This document shows positions 11,606 to 23,169 of a stretch of 64,000 nucleotides of DNA, piece by piece (the stretch's first letter is position 1; every line of letters starts with the position of its first letter). The stretch comes from Macrosteles quadrilineatus (taxonomy: Eukaryota > Arthropoda > Insecta > Hemiptera > Cicadellidae): positions 81,337,386 through 81,401,385 of the forward strand of contig NW_026542595.1 of assembly GCF_028750875.1 (NCBI RefSeq), read 5' to 3'. The notes under the pieces are model-generated. The model made no database searches and had not been told where the DNA came from. It saw only the letters and a program-made list of their open reading frames with translations. The position numbers and the translations under genes are program-made.

Positions 11606-13162
11606 CTACAGTTTATAGTGGAATCCGAACAACATTTTTACCATGGTGTATACGAATTGGTCTAATTATCAGGATAGTACTGCGAAAAGTCGTAGTACTC
11701 ACTCGTGTGGACGTTAATCCACACCACGGAGTATCGAATCCACAGTGCATGCATATAAATATCCACAATTCGTGACCTCCTATTAGCCGGACTACAGGAT
11801 GGTAAAAAAATCCATCGAAAACATCCGTAATAAACCTTTGAACAACATTAACTGACCATCACCAACAATGAACTTCAAACAAATAATTCAAAGCTTATAT
11901 AAAATAAATACATTTGCCAAGTTCGATCAAAATAGTCAATCTACGACTGGCATCGGAAGTTCAAGGCCACGGGTTACTTATGAAAACGAAAGAGCTCCGG
12001 GTGACCAGTAACGTCTGTTAATTAGGTTGAGAAAATCCGTGCAACGGTTGTAAACAATTCGAGGATATAAACGTGGAGGGTGGGTATGGAATTTTGTCTT
12101 TAATGAGTGTATGCTTTCGTTGTTGGGTTATGTCAGTGACAGAGTTTTGTATCGCTTTTGCGAGCTCAAGCATCGCATTAACTGCTGCAGTACTATATAA
12201 GTGTTGATGAGGCCACGCTCCAAAATTAGCGGTTTGAATTTAATTGTAGAATGGATGTCTGCAAATAAAGCCGCGGTTTACATATTTAACAAATGTTTTA
12301 TATAGGAAAAACATGAAGTTTTTTCTTTCTAATCGTGTATGTTACTCTTTATAAGTCAGTAACATTTCGCAGTAGTTTTTAAACATAGCTGTTTACTGGT
12401 TTTCTGTGGACCCCACACACCCGGTACTCATTACTCAAGAGCTGCAGGTAGAGATACCTTACATCAATCGAACCATTTGGGTTATTTTTTAGTATCGTTG
12501 TATGGGTCATTAATAACAATGAATAGTTTTTGTATGCATTACAGTACCATTAATTGTAATATTAGCTTTTCCTAACAATTTATTCAATATTGATATGTTT
12601 TTAAATGTGAATACACTTAAGAGTAAGCATAAACACAATAAATTATATAGCATACAATATTTTAGTATGAGCATCTGTACCACTTTTATATCATTAAAGG
12701 TAGCCTAAATTATTGTTCACCACATGATTTAACAAAAGCAGTCTTTCATTAAGACTAGAGGTTTGTCCCGTAGTCGAAAACTCGACCAAAAATATATATT
12801 GTGTAAACTTTTCAATTTTCACCCTACGCTGTAAATACAACATGATTGGCATTTCTTCCATTTGTTGATTTTCTGTTTAAATTTCGTCACCAGAATGGCA
12901 ACCTAATAAGGACCATGTTAATTTTTTTGAATACTATCTTAAATATATTATCTTAAATGCATATTGTGTACTTATTTTAGAGCCAAAAAGGCTCAAATGA
13001 CTAAAGGTAAGGGTATTTAAAATATTCGGCAAAGGTTTTAGCAAAATAATGGTATTGCACATCTACGTGTTAAAGGTTTTTCTAACAGTATGCGTAGATT
13101 TTCCTTGCGAAGCACACGAGCTTAGAAGAAAGGTTTTCAAGAAACATGCTTGCCTATTAATA
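11606..13162. other. 1.6-kb gene-free stretch
   Basis: Moderately AT-rich, no supported frame. I see no transposon ends in it. Confidence 0.4.
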
Positions 13163-13164
13163 TA

Positions 13165-14340
13165 CAGGGTGAGTTTTAATTGTCCCCCCCCCCAACTTTT
13201 TTCTACATTTTTTCAAATATCAATCCCAGACCACTTCCAAACATTGTTGGGTAGTAAGTACTTCATTTTGACAAGGTGGCCATTTCCGGCCGCCATCTTG
13301 GATCCGCCATATTGGATGCAAAATTTTTTTTTCAAATGTAAAGGTGGGGTTGTGACCCATTATTTCGAACTACATTTTTACCCTGATTACAATGCCGCAA
13401 ACCGTTTAAAAAAATCTTGATTCATTCTAAAGTTATGCGGGCTTTTTAAAACTTTATTTTTAGCCCATTTTAACATTGTGCATTTACAAACTAAGACCAT
13501 AATCTCAAAATAGTGCTAGATAAAGATAAGTATACACTACCAGTAATTGTCGACCTATTTTCACTTGGTTATGACTGATGTATTTTTTTCGGCCGCCATC
13601 TTGGATCCGCCATTTTGAAATGTGATAAATTATATTAAATATGAAGGGGGCGTTGTGACCCATCATTTCGAACTACTTTTTTAAGCTGAACTTAATTCCA
13701 TGATCCGTTTTTCATTTTCATTTTTTGATTTTGAAATATTGACATTTTTAACAAAAAAATTTCAATATTTCATAAATAAAACTTGATAACAAAAAATGGA
13801 TTGCGGCATTGTCTTCAGCTTAAAAAAGTAGTTCGAAATGATGGGTCACAACACCCCCTTCATATTTAAAATAATTTATCACATTTCAAAATGGCGGATC
13901 CAAGATGGCGGCCGAAAAAAATACATCAGTCATAACCAAGTGAAAATAGGTCGACAATTACTGGTAGTGTATACTTATCTTTATCTAGCACTATTTTGAG
14001 ATTATGGTCTTAGTTTGTAAATGCACAATGTTAAAATGGGCTAAAAATAAAGTTTTAAAAAGCCCTCATAACTTTAGAATGAATCAAGATTTTTTTAAAC
14101 GGTTTGCGGCATTGTAATCAGGGTAAAAATGTAGTTCGAAATAATGGGTCACAACCCCACCTTTACATTTGAAAAAAAAATTTTGCATCCAATATGGCGG
14201 ATCCAAGATGGCGGCCGGAAATGGCCACCTTGTCAAAATGAAGTACTTACTACCCAACAATGTTTGGAAGTGGTCTGGGATTGATATTTGAAAAAATGTA
14301 GAAAAAAGTTGGGGGGGGGGGACAATTAAAACTCACCCTG
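13165..14340. mobile_element. 1.18-kb near-perfect palindromic TA element
   Basis: Begins CAGGGTGAGTTTTAATTGTC and ends with the inverse, flanked by TA at 13163-13164 and 14341-14342. The whole element is one inverted repeat with arms of about 585 bp and almost no loop, centred near 13,750. Within each arm the block CGGCCGCCATCTTGGATCCGCCAT plus TTGTGACCCAT(T/C)ATTTCGAACTAC occurs twice in direct orientation about 300 bp apart. It is non-coding, a MITE of the Tc1/mariner type. The frame 13049-13420 that runs into it is not a gene. Confidence 0.9.
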
Positions 14341-14479
14341 TATAATTAAGTGTTACGGTGAAATTTTGTGTCTAAATTAAAGGTAGATGTAAACAACCAT
14401 TTTTACTGCATTTTCAAAGAACAAAACTCGTTTCCTCTACACACTGACCTCTTCATTATGTGGTCAAGCTATACATAGG

Positions 14480-14482
<3 letters not shown>

Positions 14483-14540
<58 letters not shown>
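14483..14540. repeat. (TA)n microsatellite
   Basis: About 29 uninterrupted TA dinucleotides. Confidence 0.95.
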
Positions 14541-14542
<2 letters not shown>

Positions 14543-15265
14543 AGGTGATACATAGTACAACATTTTATTGTTGTTGTCGTCGGCAATTTTTTGCTTCTAG
14601 AAGGGGCCAGGTTTATTAGCGATAGACGCGCGGCAATAAATCACGAGCAATCAAACTTTCGCCCGGTAAAATGCTAGACTAAATGAACACAACGCGACGA
14701 AAGACAGGCATGATTCAGATTTTAATACATAGTTGAAATCTCTAGCCAAGCACTTAATTGACAATTAGTCTAATACTAACTGTCATTTACTGCCAACGAT
14801 CACATAAGACAAAAAGTCAAACGGTGTAAAAATATTGATTTACAATGCCGTAAATTAACTATTAGAATAAATACACAGTAGCAATTTTAAATCACAAAAA
14901 CACTATGTTGCATTTTATTTTAACAAATTTAGTAAATATTTAAAACCCACGTTTTCATACACAGCAGTTTAAATGTACGCAGCTCCCCCTTGAGTATTTC
15001 TATAAATTACAGATTCTAACAATAACTATGTATATATGTACTTTCCCCCTTCTACAAACAAAATTATTCAGGATGAATCGCGGACAATGTAAGCAAACGG
15101 GGAAATTCAGTTTTCAAACGTTGGTATCACTGCATCCGAAACACGAGGCCTGTTTATGTACTTCCGAGTAATACGCGTTCTTTCCCAACAAAGCCCTCCC
15201 CCTTCTACCATTACTAAAGATAAGCACCGCCCAGACTCGTCCAACTTGCCATGAGTACTAATGCC
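14541..15265. other. Region 3' of the polymerase pseudogene
   Basis: No supported frame. It lies directly downstream of the polymerase on the minus strand, where a family member would encode the thumb and C-terminus, but I could not recognise that sequence, so the gene is truncated. No terminal inverted repeat for a Polinton could be identified. Confidence 0.4.
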
Positions 15266-17920
15266 TTATCTGCCTGTTCGTATACAACCTTCATCCGACC
15301 CGTAGCGGTAAATGTACATTTTAGAACGTAGACCGACGTACTCTTGAATTTGTTTTCCTAAACGCGATTTGTCTTTGAAACAACCGATTTTACCCTTGTT
15401 TTTGTCGTCTTTGAGCGGATGTCCTACAGGATATACTGACATATCCAGGTATGCAGCAAGTGTGGGCCGTTTTAATACTTGGAAAAGATCGCGATCGGTG
15501 GTCAAGTGCAGCAGATAACTATCTGTGTCTGTGCACTGCAACCTTAACTCTTTGTCTGTAAAGTGGTTACTAAGTACGTCGTAGTAGAACTGATACATGT
15601 GTACTTTGGACAAGTCAAGCACACACATTCCCGCATAGATAGGAGCGTTGAGGGTCACCGTTTTTCTTTGCATGTACACGAGTACGATGTTTTGGTCGAT
15701 TATAACATGTTCCACGAATTGAGGGTTCCGAATAAGCTTTTGCAATGTACTGTCTTTAGTTACAATTCGGACGTCACGGTGGTTACGCTTGTTCATAAGC
15801 AACCTTCCGTAGTTCGCATTATCCATAAATTTAAATATGCTTTGTAGAACTCGTTTGTCGACTTGGCTCTCATTTCCGCGTTAAAGTCTACAAAATTTTT
15901 CATGAAGGGTGATTGTGAAAACGAGATTGCTCTGTGGACCTTTGTTACGATCAATCCCAGTTTAACGGCCTGTTGAAACACGGAATAATGAGCTACATAT
16001 TTTGTTTTATCTTTTAGAGTCGCAAGCAGCTTTTTGTCCATACTTCCCGGGGGTGCTTCTAGCTCAGGCAATGGCGGAAGGTACTGCAAACGATCGTGAA
16101 CATTATCAGGGACTTTAAGATCACACTCTAGTATGTATCCGGTTGGATTATCCGAAGGGACTGGACCAGTCTAGGTTTTCGGGTGACTCTACAAACTGAA
16201 AGTGTCCAGTTGGAAGATATTTGCTTTGGGATGCGCCATATAAGTTTATGGCATCAAGCATAAGAAGCCAGCTCTGCTTTTCATTGGGATCGTAGTCAGC
16301 AGTATTGATTAAATGAGGGTTGTTTGCTTTGGCATAGCGGGTCACACATTGGACTAACCCACCTCTTATGCCACTCTTTTAGTCATCAGTAACATATCAG
16401 GATCGGTAAGTAACTCAAGGGTTACACGTGTCATACGCAGCATCGCTTTGTAGGCAAGTCCAGGTGCGGTGTACAATGTACATATGACAATAGTCGATCT
16501 TGTACGCTTCCAAACACGTTTTCCTAAATGAGTCGATCTTGTACGCTTCCAAACACGTTTTCCTAAATGTTTCAAGTAAAAATCATGGAAATCTCCAAAG
16601 GTTTCCATTTTTAATTTTTCCCAAACTTCCATCGAAAATGTGTAATCTTCCACCGAACACGGTTCGTTATTGAGTTTGTCATAAAATGCATCACGGTTTG
16701 GTAAGCTTGTTTCATCAAATACTTTTGCTGACGTTACATAACTATAGGGGTAAACGCCTTTACGTCGGATGAGATTTAAATGTTCAGTAGGTACGAGTTT
16801 CGATGATTCTACGAGTTCATTTTTTGACAAGGTGTCGGCCAGTTTTGCAAGACTCTAAGACATCAATCTAAAGGAATCAAGGAAGCGCAGCCACATACGA
16901 CCCACTCGGACTAATATCGATATGTACTTATCGTTTGTACAAGGGATAACCTTTACTTCACAGTCTGGGACTGATGATAAGCTTTTTATGATAAAATTAC
17001 CATCATAATTCGACATGTTGTGACAATACACCTAGATGTAGTTTATGGTAGAACTATAATTGCATTTACTGCAGATCACGTGTCTCATGTTACCTGTGAT
17101 ATGACAATGGTCTAAGGCCTTGACACAGGTGCTGTAATTGAAAACACGATCACACAGCTCGCAAGCCATGGTTGATTCTCTTGAGCTGTTAGTGGTTTGA
17201 CCGGTTCGAAACGCGTATAAAGTTGTTCGACACTCGCTACAATTTGTTGCATATGAAACATGAACGATTGTAGCATTGGGGCTACGGTGTACCTGCGGCT
17301 CCGTACTGATTCCTACTTCGTGCAATTTCTCGTCAGGTAGTGTTGACTTTACTAAGGTAGCATAGGAATTGGGTTCGTGACATTCGGATGAACGATCAGA
17401 GCCTATTATTGGTACAAGAGTAGCTTCAAAGTCGGCAATAACAATGACGGGCACCGGGATTTGATTTTCAAACTCCTCGTATTTTAATAGGTTTTCACCT
17501 TCCTTTGGTAGGCGAGTGTTTGCAAGTTTAAATCTTTTACAAAGTCGTAGGTGCTCTTCGAGCCATGACTTTGGATCCAATTTACATTTTCGAACCTCAC
17601 GGTGCGTCGAACACCGTTTGCAAATTACGATCTGATTGTGTCCGGCAGCCGCTTGTGGACGTATCAGTTTGGAAAAATTAGATATATAAATATAGTGAGC
17701 GTTTTCGGCTGCCTCGCGATACAATGATAAATCTATGTGGTCCTGTTTCTCATCAACTACCCGTAGTGGTGTTATATCACAGCCTGGAGCTGTTTCGAAA
17801 ACATTTACCGAGGTATTGGGATTATTCAATTCAAACTTTCCGATTGACGACACTGTCACGGGAAATTTTATTCACCTCAAAGTTGTATACGTGCTCATAG
17901 TCAACGAACGATTCTTCAGT
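15266..17920 (-). pseudogene. Family B DNA polymerase (DNA_pol_B_2, Polinton/adintovirus type), broken
   Basis: Remnant of the protein-primed-type PolB of self-synthesising virus-like elements. Going 5' to 3' on the minus strand: exonuclease motif I DFEATL near 17,433; a Cys/His endonuclease-VII-like cluster (CELC...DHCHITG...CSKC) near 17,050-17,180; exonuclease motif II NYDGNF at 16,999-17,010; palm motif DAINLYG near 16,255; the KVHRAISF...SPFM region near 15,960; NANYG near 15,810; and the catalytic TDTDS near 15,520. Breaks: TAG stops at 17,032 and 16,855, a 39-bp tandem duplication at 16,493-16,570 with frame changes around it, and frameshifts near 16,372, 16,158 and 15,830. The thumb and C-terminal part are missing. 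Catalytic motifs survive, so decay is moderate. Assignment to PolB is firm; to Polintons or relatives, likely. Confidence 0.85.
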
Positions 17921-17964
17921 CGAGACTGAATTTACATCTACGTTTGGGAGATGTTTCACTAGTA

Positions 17965-18139
17965 CACTATATTTCAACCATTTATCCCCCAAATCCCCCC
18001 TTTTGGGGGGGCACTCAAAAATTTCAAAATGATAAAATGAAACTTCCTGCTAAGATTGCTTGACCGCCAAAAGGATATCTCTGTATATTTACTTGGAAAA
18101 ATATTAGAGGGGGGGGGTCTTGACTTTTTATTCACCCTG
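17965..18139. mobile_element. One end of a TA-inserted MITE related to the one at 1.6-2.6 kb
   Basis: Ends TTTTTATTCACCCTG followed by TA (18140-18141) and carries the CCCCCAAATCCCCCC / TTTTGGGGGGG block plus an A-rich AAATTTCAAAATGATAA that resembles the arms of the MITE at 1641-2573. No matching left end was found, so it is truncated or strongly diverged. It sits just upstream of the polymerase pseudogene. Confidence 0.5.
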
Positions 18140-18392
18140 TATAACTGATAATATAACTGTCAGTGATAATATAACTGATTTTTATAGTTTTATGAGCTGC
18201 CACAGTCTGCTTGGGCATTTTTCTTTTGCAAATTGTGCTGGCGGTTGTAACTCAAGAGACTTTATATTTTTCCAATTACTGCCATAAGTCTGTACTGACA
18301 ACGGTATTTATCATGTTTACTGCGCGGCTCGGTTTTATTTGTAGGTTTCAGCGTGGTTTTGTGGGGTTGGTCGTGGGGAGGTGACTCAACGT

Positions 18393-18730
18393 GTGACCCG
18401 GCAGAACGCCTTGCTCCACATTCCAAAAGTAAGACTAGAAATGGGTAGAAAAGGGTTTTCTTACTTTGGCCCAAAGATATATAATGATCTCCCCTTGGAC
18501 CTAAAAGAGCTGGGGGTCCTGGCTTTCAAAAGAAAAGTAAAGAAGATGTAAAGTATTGTATATAGCTTATAATTTTGTTTTGTTTTGTTTTGTCATTCAC
18601 ATTGTTTTTGTATCATAATTTTTGTATATTTTTAAGTTAGTTATATTGACATGAGTTACTTTGTAAAACAGTTCTTGTACTGAAAGACGCTCGCAAATAA
18701 AGGCATTTTTATTTATTTATTTTATTTATT
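18393..18730 (+). mobile_element. 3' end of a non-LTR retrotransposon (LINE)
   Basis: The frame 18393-18551 encodes VTRQNALLHIPKVR...GRKGFSYFGPKIYNDLP...AFKRKVKKM and a stop, the typical last part of a Jockey/CR1-like reverse transcriptase ORF. An AT-rich 3' UTR and a tail of TTTA-type repeats (18,700-18,730) follow. The 5' part is missing, as in most LINE insertions. Confidence 0.75.
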
Positions 18731-18940
18731 TGTGTATACACACGTTTTTTATAAACAAAAAGCTGAAGCATGTTTTTTACGATATGGGTTTTATGAGTTT
18801 GACCATTGTACTTTTATGATGCATGCTAAACTTTCTTTGGTTTACAGACCTCTTGTTTTCTGGTTTGGTTACTCTAGTTACACTACACTACTTTTCGGTT
18901 GGGAAAGTAACAATAACAGTAAACAACAGTACATTTATTT

Positions 18941-19260
18941 TTATTTAAATAAATCTATTATTTCATTGTCATCTAAACTGTTATATCCTGACGACGATGA
19001 TAATGACGACATCAATTCGTCTATGTCTTCTGTCGATTCATCATCGTCGTCAGGTATGACAATTGGCGAGGGCATACGTGGTGGTGCTGTAGAGGTTGAC
19101 GGCTCAGCAGTGTCTGGGCGTGGCTTCAGCGGGGGGGGGGGGGAAGTGAGTAGAGAGCAGAGCGTCGTACACTGTTTTTTGGAGGTGGGCTCTGTCTCTC
19201 TGACCGTCTCTTTGCCCCGTGGTAACGAATCAAAGATTCGTGGCGCATAGCTGCCGCCAT
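18941..19260 (-). pseudogene. Small Pro-rich/acidic ORF broken at a run of 13 C
   Basis: Minus-strand ATG at 19,260 (MAAAMRHESLIRYHG...) gives a basic then Pro-rich start. At the homopolymer 19,131-19,143 the frame ends in TGA, while a neighbouring frame continues with an acidic Asp-rich patch (IPDDDDESTEDIDELM), a Ser run and a TAA at 18,941-18,943, followed at once by AATAAA. The open frame on both sides of the run suggests one coding sequence of about 107 codons interrupted by a length change in the C run, either a mutation or a sequencing/assembly error. Function unknown; the acidic Ser-rich tail could suit a regulatory protein. It lies between the polymerase pseudogene and the FLPKR ORF, so it may belong to the same decayed virus-like element. 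Confidence 0.45.
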
Positions 19261-19868
19261 TCTTCCAGCTGTAACAGATTATTTATTGTTTAGTTTAGAG
19301 TACAGTTTGTCCCTGAGGATCGGCGTTTTTATTACTGTGGATATTGGTGTGTCTTGGTTTACAAGTGTTGTATGAATTTTGACATCAACTATAGCATTTC
19401 ATTGACAAAATTGTTTCTCTGGTTTACAAAGAATATCGTTCACTGCCTAGTTGTTAATATACAGAGTATTTTTAACATCAAATACTTTTGTGGTTTTGGC
19501 TGGTATCGGAGTTGTTCATTGACAGTCGGTGGGGAAATATAGAGTAGTTACGCCTTGTAACATTATCCCGAGCTATCAGATTTATAATATTACTACTGTC
19601 ATTCGTCTGTTTAAAGCGAGTTTACCGTAGTGCTAGATCTAGGTCGCAGGCTGTATTGGTTTCTTAGGCAGGTTGTTATTTTCACATGTTTACTTTGACT
19701 ACGTTTGTTAATCTTTTAACAAATGCTCAAGTGTTATTCGGACAAAACTACAAAGCTCATTTAGCATTCGTTCGTACTAGATAAATAAACCCCGGACTCC
19801 AAACACAAAGCAGCGGCAGGTGACACGATCGCGGCACACATTCTAACAGGCTTATATGTTTCAGAACC

Positions 19869-20204
19869 ATGTCTGCTGATCTCCGTACAAAACTGAACAA
19901 GCTGGAGGTTGTCGAAGGACCCTCTAGAATCGCAATGACCGAGCTTACCAACCCTGCTGGCTACATAATCACAGCGGCACGATTACACAGCCACGCACAA
20001 TACGGGATTAGTGTTATTCTAGAGATATTAGTGGACAACATTGTGAGGATGGTGTTTCTACCAAAACGGTTCGGACAAACTCTGTCCCAATCGGATGTAG
20101 ATACGCTGGCTAACGGGACGTACAAAGTGAAATGTACCGGCGTCACCAACCGCTCTCCAAATGTTGTAATTTCTCAATTAGAAAAGAATATATACACATA
20201 TTAA
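19869..20204 (+). CDS. Small FLPKR-motif protein (virus-like element family)
   Basis: 111 aa from a good ATG, no break. It contains VFLPKRFG at residues 62-69, followed by an L-x-x-x-D-V...L-x-x-G-x-Y pattern and a C-terminal VVISQLEK. The 113-aa protein at 60,192-60,533 has MFLPKRFV at residues 70-77 with the same downstream spacing (EDL...IEPGSLYLV). Outside that half the two differ strongly, so they are distant relatives. Proteins of this shape recur in insect genomes next to virus-like genes; I know no assigned biochemical role, and a nucleic-acid-binding fold is only a guess. An intact frame beside a decayed polymerase is notable. Confidence 0.6.
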   Translation: MSADLRTKLNKLEVVEGPSRIAMTELTNPAGYIITAARLHSHAQYGISVILEILVDNIVRMVFLPKRFGQTLSQSDVDTLANGTYKVKCTGVTNRSPNVVISQLEKNIYTY

Positions 20205-20234
20205 CAGACATTTGTTATTATTCCACTACATACC

Positions 20235-20378
20235 TTATTTACCTGGTGAATAGCTGGTGACGTCTTCTACCACTTCGTACGTTTTCGAAGGTACAACCTC
20301 GAAGTGGCGTCGAAGCGTTCCCAGAGCTTCTCTCCCCTCGGCGATGGACTCGAACTCAAACAAGACGTTAAAGATCAT
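20235..20378 (-). CDS. 47-aa ORF with a strong TATA/initiator promoter
   Basis: Too short for most gene finders. It runs from ATG at 20,376-20,378 to TAA at 20,235, starting MIFNVLFEFESIAEGREAL and ending SYSPGK, with balanced codon use against the AT-rich background. It ends 31 bp from the 3' end of the convergent FLPKR ORF. The start lies 10 nt after a TCAGTTT initiator that is correctly spaced from TATAAAG. I do not recognise the product. The promoter is the main support that it is real. Confidence 0.45.
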   Translation of the reverse strand: MIFNVLFEFESIAEGREALGTLRRHFEVVPSKTYEVVEDVTSYSPGK

Positions 20379-20387
20379 GTTTGAAAC

Positions 20388-20420
20388 TGATGTTGAGTTT
20401 TGGAGTACTTAGTCTTTATA
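20388..20420 (-). promoter_or_regulatory. TATA box plus TCAGTTT initiator for the 47-aa ORF
   Basis: On the minus strand TATAAAG (20,414-20,420) is 32 bp upstream of the A of TCAGTTT (20,388). This is the arthropod core-promoter arrangement and the same as in the cluster at 59-62 kb. Confidence 0.55.
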
Positions 20421-20433
20421 CTATCGGCTCCAC

Positions 20434-20634
20434 TCACCGGCCATAACCCAAATTGCAGTTTTCGGTTACCTTGAACTGCACACACCTTGGACTAATAACC
20501 GCATTGCAAATGCACTTGACATTACACAACGGACCCGCTAACCCACTGTCTACACAAGGTCGCCGCACCGGTTCGCTGCCACTGCAACACACGAAATCGC
20601 CGTCTCCGCGCCAGATCACTTTTATTGCTAACAT
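20434..20634 (-). CDS. Possible 66-aa Cys-rich protein
   Basis: Open from ATG at 20,634 to a stop at 20,434, with seven cysteines (FVCCSGSEPVRRPC...LCNVKCICNAV...RCVQF...NC). GC content and codon use stand out from the flanks. There is no signal peptide I would trust and no family I recognise. It lies directly upstream of the 47-aa ORF on the same strand. The opposite strand is open over a similar length, so this may be chance. Confidence 0.25.
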   Translation of the reverse strand: MLAIKVIWRGDGDFVCCSGSEPVRRPCVDSGLAGPLCNVKCICNAVISPRCVQFKVTENCNLGYGR

Positions 20635-20640
20635 ACCCTG

Positions 20641-23140
20641 ATGTTACCTCTAGGAGGAGGAAATATTAACTACTTTCATTACATTCCGCTAGTTACAGAA
20701 TGTCAATGTTATACTGTACTGTTCTCAAACCTCAAACCGATTGCCAAGTGAGTTTAGTTATTTTAAATTAATTTTAAACCGCCCCAGTTTACTACATGCA
20801 CATACATTCACTCTACATAAACAATAGTTATCAAGAACAATACGAAGACTCTAAAAACAACTGTTACGTTTTTTATAGAATCTGAAGCTTTTTAAAAAAC
20901 TCCAGTGACTTTATAAATCCACAGTAAAATTAGATAAATTTAAACCAACCCAAAATAAAATTGATTTAAACTAGGCTCTAGAAAATATTGCTATTTAAAT
21001 ACAATTTTCCACGTGCCACAAACAAATAATCAGAATATTTAAAACGTTTAGAGATAAGGGATTCTTCTCAAACATATGTTGTAATGCTATACAAATAACA
21101 TTGTCCGGAAGTTGAAACGAGCCTGTAAACAGCAACGGTTGGATATACTGTCTTGGGTAGCATGAAAACAAATGTCACTTTATGATAAACTCATGTTTAT
21201 CACAATTTATTAGGTCATGCACAAGGGTACGATGTTTTTGGGCTGCTAGTTTAGTTTAGTATAAATGGTGGTAATATGTTCCACGTACAGAAAATAGAAA
21301 CTGTTGTGTCTATCACACGGATTAATTATAGTCTTGTAGTTCTTATCAAAACTTAATCAAAATTAACAAGAAATTACCTTCACTTAAATAATAAAATATT
21401 AAAAATATAAGAGATGTCTTGATTGCACAAACTGAGTTTGTAAATATTTTCTTATAACAAAATGGGAAGTAATAAAAATATTCAGTATCTTATTTTTATT
21501 TGCTTTATTTTTAATTCGAATCAAAGACTTTAAATTTTGTTTGTTGCGACATTGAACCTATAGAAAGCAGAATAAAATTGTATATTTTGCAATCCGTTTC
21601 TAGCAGTACATTTGCTTTGTACATGAGATTGAAAAACAAGATCTGTCCAGAGTCAAGAAACAATATGCAGTATGTCACTTCAACGAGTTGCGAATGTTCC
21701 AACTCTGGCACAAACTGTTGAACTGGAAATGCGTTCGAAGAACAAACATTTCTACCTAACATTGTTTCATTAGCAGCATTTAAATGTAATTCAATTTTAT
21801 GATGGTTACCAAGATATCAATGTACAGTTTCTCGTTATTAGTTACAGCTATCTGTATACAGAGTTAGTTTTACATTGTTCCATTGACGCCGCTTTTCAAC
21901 AATGTTGCTCACCACCGAATGTACGGCAACGTTTACAGTTAACAAGCTGTACAGTTTACCTATTGACTCCTAATCTTTTTGTTCATCGAATCCTACCTGC
22001 GAGCGGTAGTGTCGTCGATTGCTCATAGTACACTTGTTCCAGACATGGTAGATCAGATGGCTGTGCGGGTTCGATTCCCTTAAATGGGCAATCCATAGTA
22101 AGCCTACTATTGTGTGACTTAGGCCTATGGAGAGGTTTAACTTGAATAAACGGTGTCCGGAGGTTGACGGCATTATCGAGTTATTTAGGGATTCTACAGA
22201 ACACATTTTACCTCTTTAAATTAGGGGAGAAGAGTATGGATTTTTTTTATCATTTTAGTTGAAAATTAAACTGTTGTGTTGAAATACACATGCGGAAAAT
22301 ACAAAACAACATAACCAAAAATAAGTTTAATAGAGCCATTTATCCACGTAAATAAATAAATGTAAATATTAAATGTAAATAAATGTGAATATTAAACTAA
22401 TATTCGTCGTCAATACCACTTTTTTTTGACAATATATATTGTAAACTTCAATTCAACAAGCATAAATATTTAAAACAATATTTATTTATCGAATCATTTT
22501 CAGTATTGATACATATAGATATGATACATATCTATATCATCCCAACACGAAACATATTAGGCCTACGATGTTTTATAAATATTTAATGGCTATCCAAGCA
22601 ACGGATCATATTCTTAAAACACGTATTCATATTAGTGTATAATAACCTTAGACTTCTTTCAATTACATATCTCTCGACAAGATATAGGCTATTTAAAATT
22701 GAACATTAAAGATTATCGAACACAATGTATTTTAGGAAATGGCGAAAATTTGACTTAGAGAATTCTTAGGATCCTAGCTATTACAATTGATGGATATCGT
22801 TGAGATTATTGCAGTTAACTTTATTCAACAAAAGTTTCGCTTGATAGATTCATTTGTTGCCAAAGAAAGTTTCACCAGAGAATAATTTCGTTTGAAAAGT
22901 TAACAAAATAACTTTGTAGCCGACAGCAATTGCAAGACCTAACATCTGTAAGTAGTAATTCTACATTTCCTTAGAGCCAATCATAAGAAATATGAACTGA
23001 TTTTGTACAAACTCTAATTAACTGAACCTTTTTCTTAGAGATAATTGTGATCAGTGTGTTTAAATTATTTTTTAAAGTCAAAACAAACTATTCTGAGTAT
23101 AAATTTCACCTGTTTTAACTTCATCGTTGCTCAAATATAC
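20641..23140. other. 2.5-kb stretch without recognised genes
   Basis: AT-rich, scattered short frames only. A tRNA-promoter-like GGTTCGATTCCC occurs at 22,066-22,077 without a proper upstream A box. Nothing else is supported. Confidence 0.4.
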
Positions 23141-23169
23141 AAGAACTTTGTATTACAAACACAAATTCA

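Noticed and set aside
13049..13420. 123-codon plus-strand frame
   Set aside because: It runs from flanking DNA into the palindromic MITE, and its second half is repeat sequence. No domain.
18732..19250. 172-codon plus-strand frame with Ser and Gly runs
   Set aside because: Its length comes from reading opposite the Pro/Asp/Ser-rich minus-strand ORF; the minus strand has the better start, stop and polyadenylation signal.
22040..22090. tRNA-like GGTTCGATTCCC
   Set aside because: B box matches, but no A box at the right distance and no acceptor stem; at most a decayed SINE.
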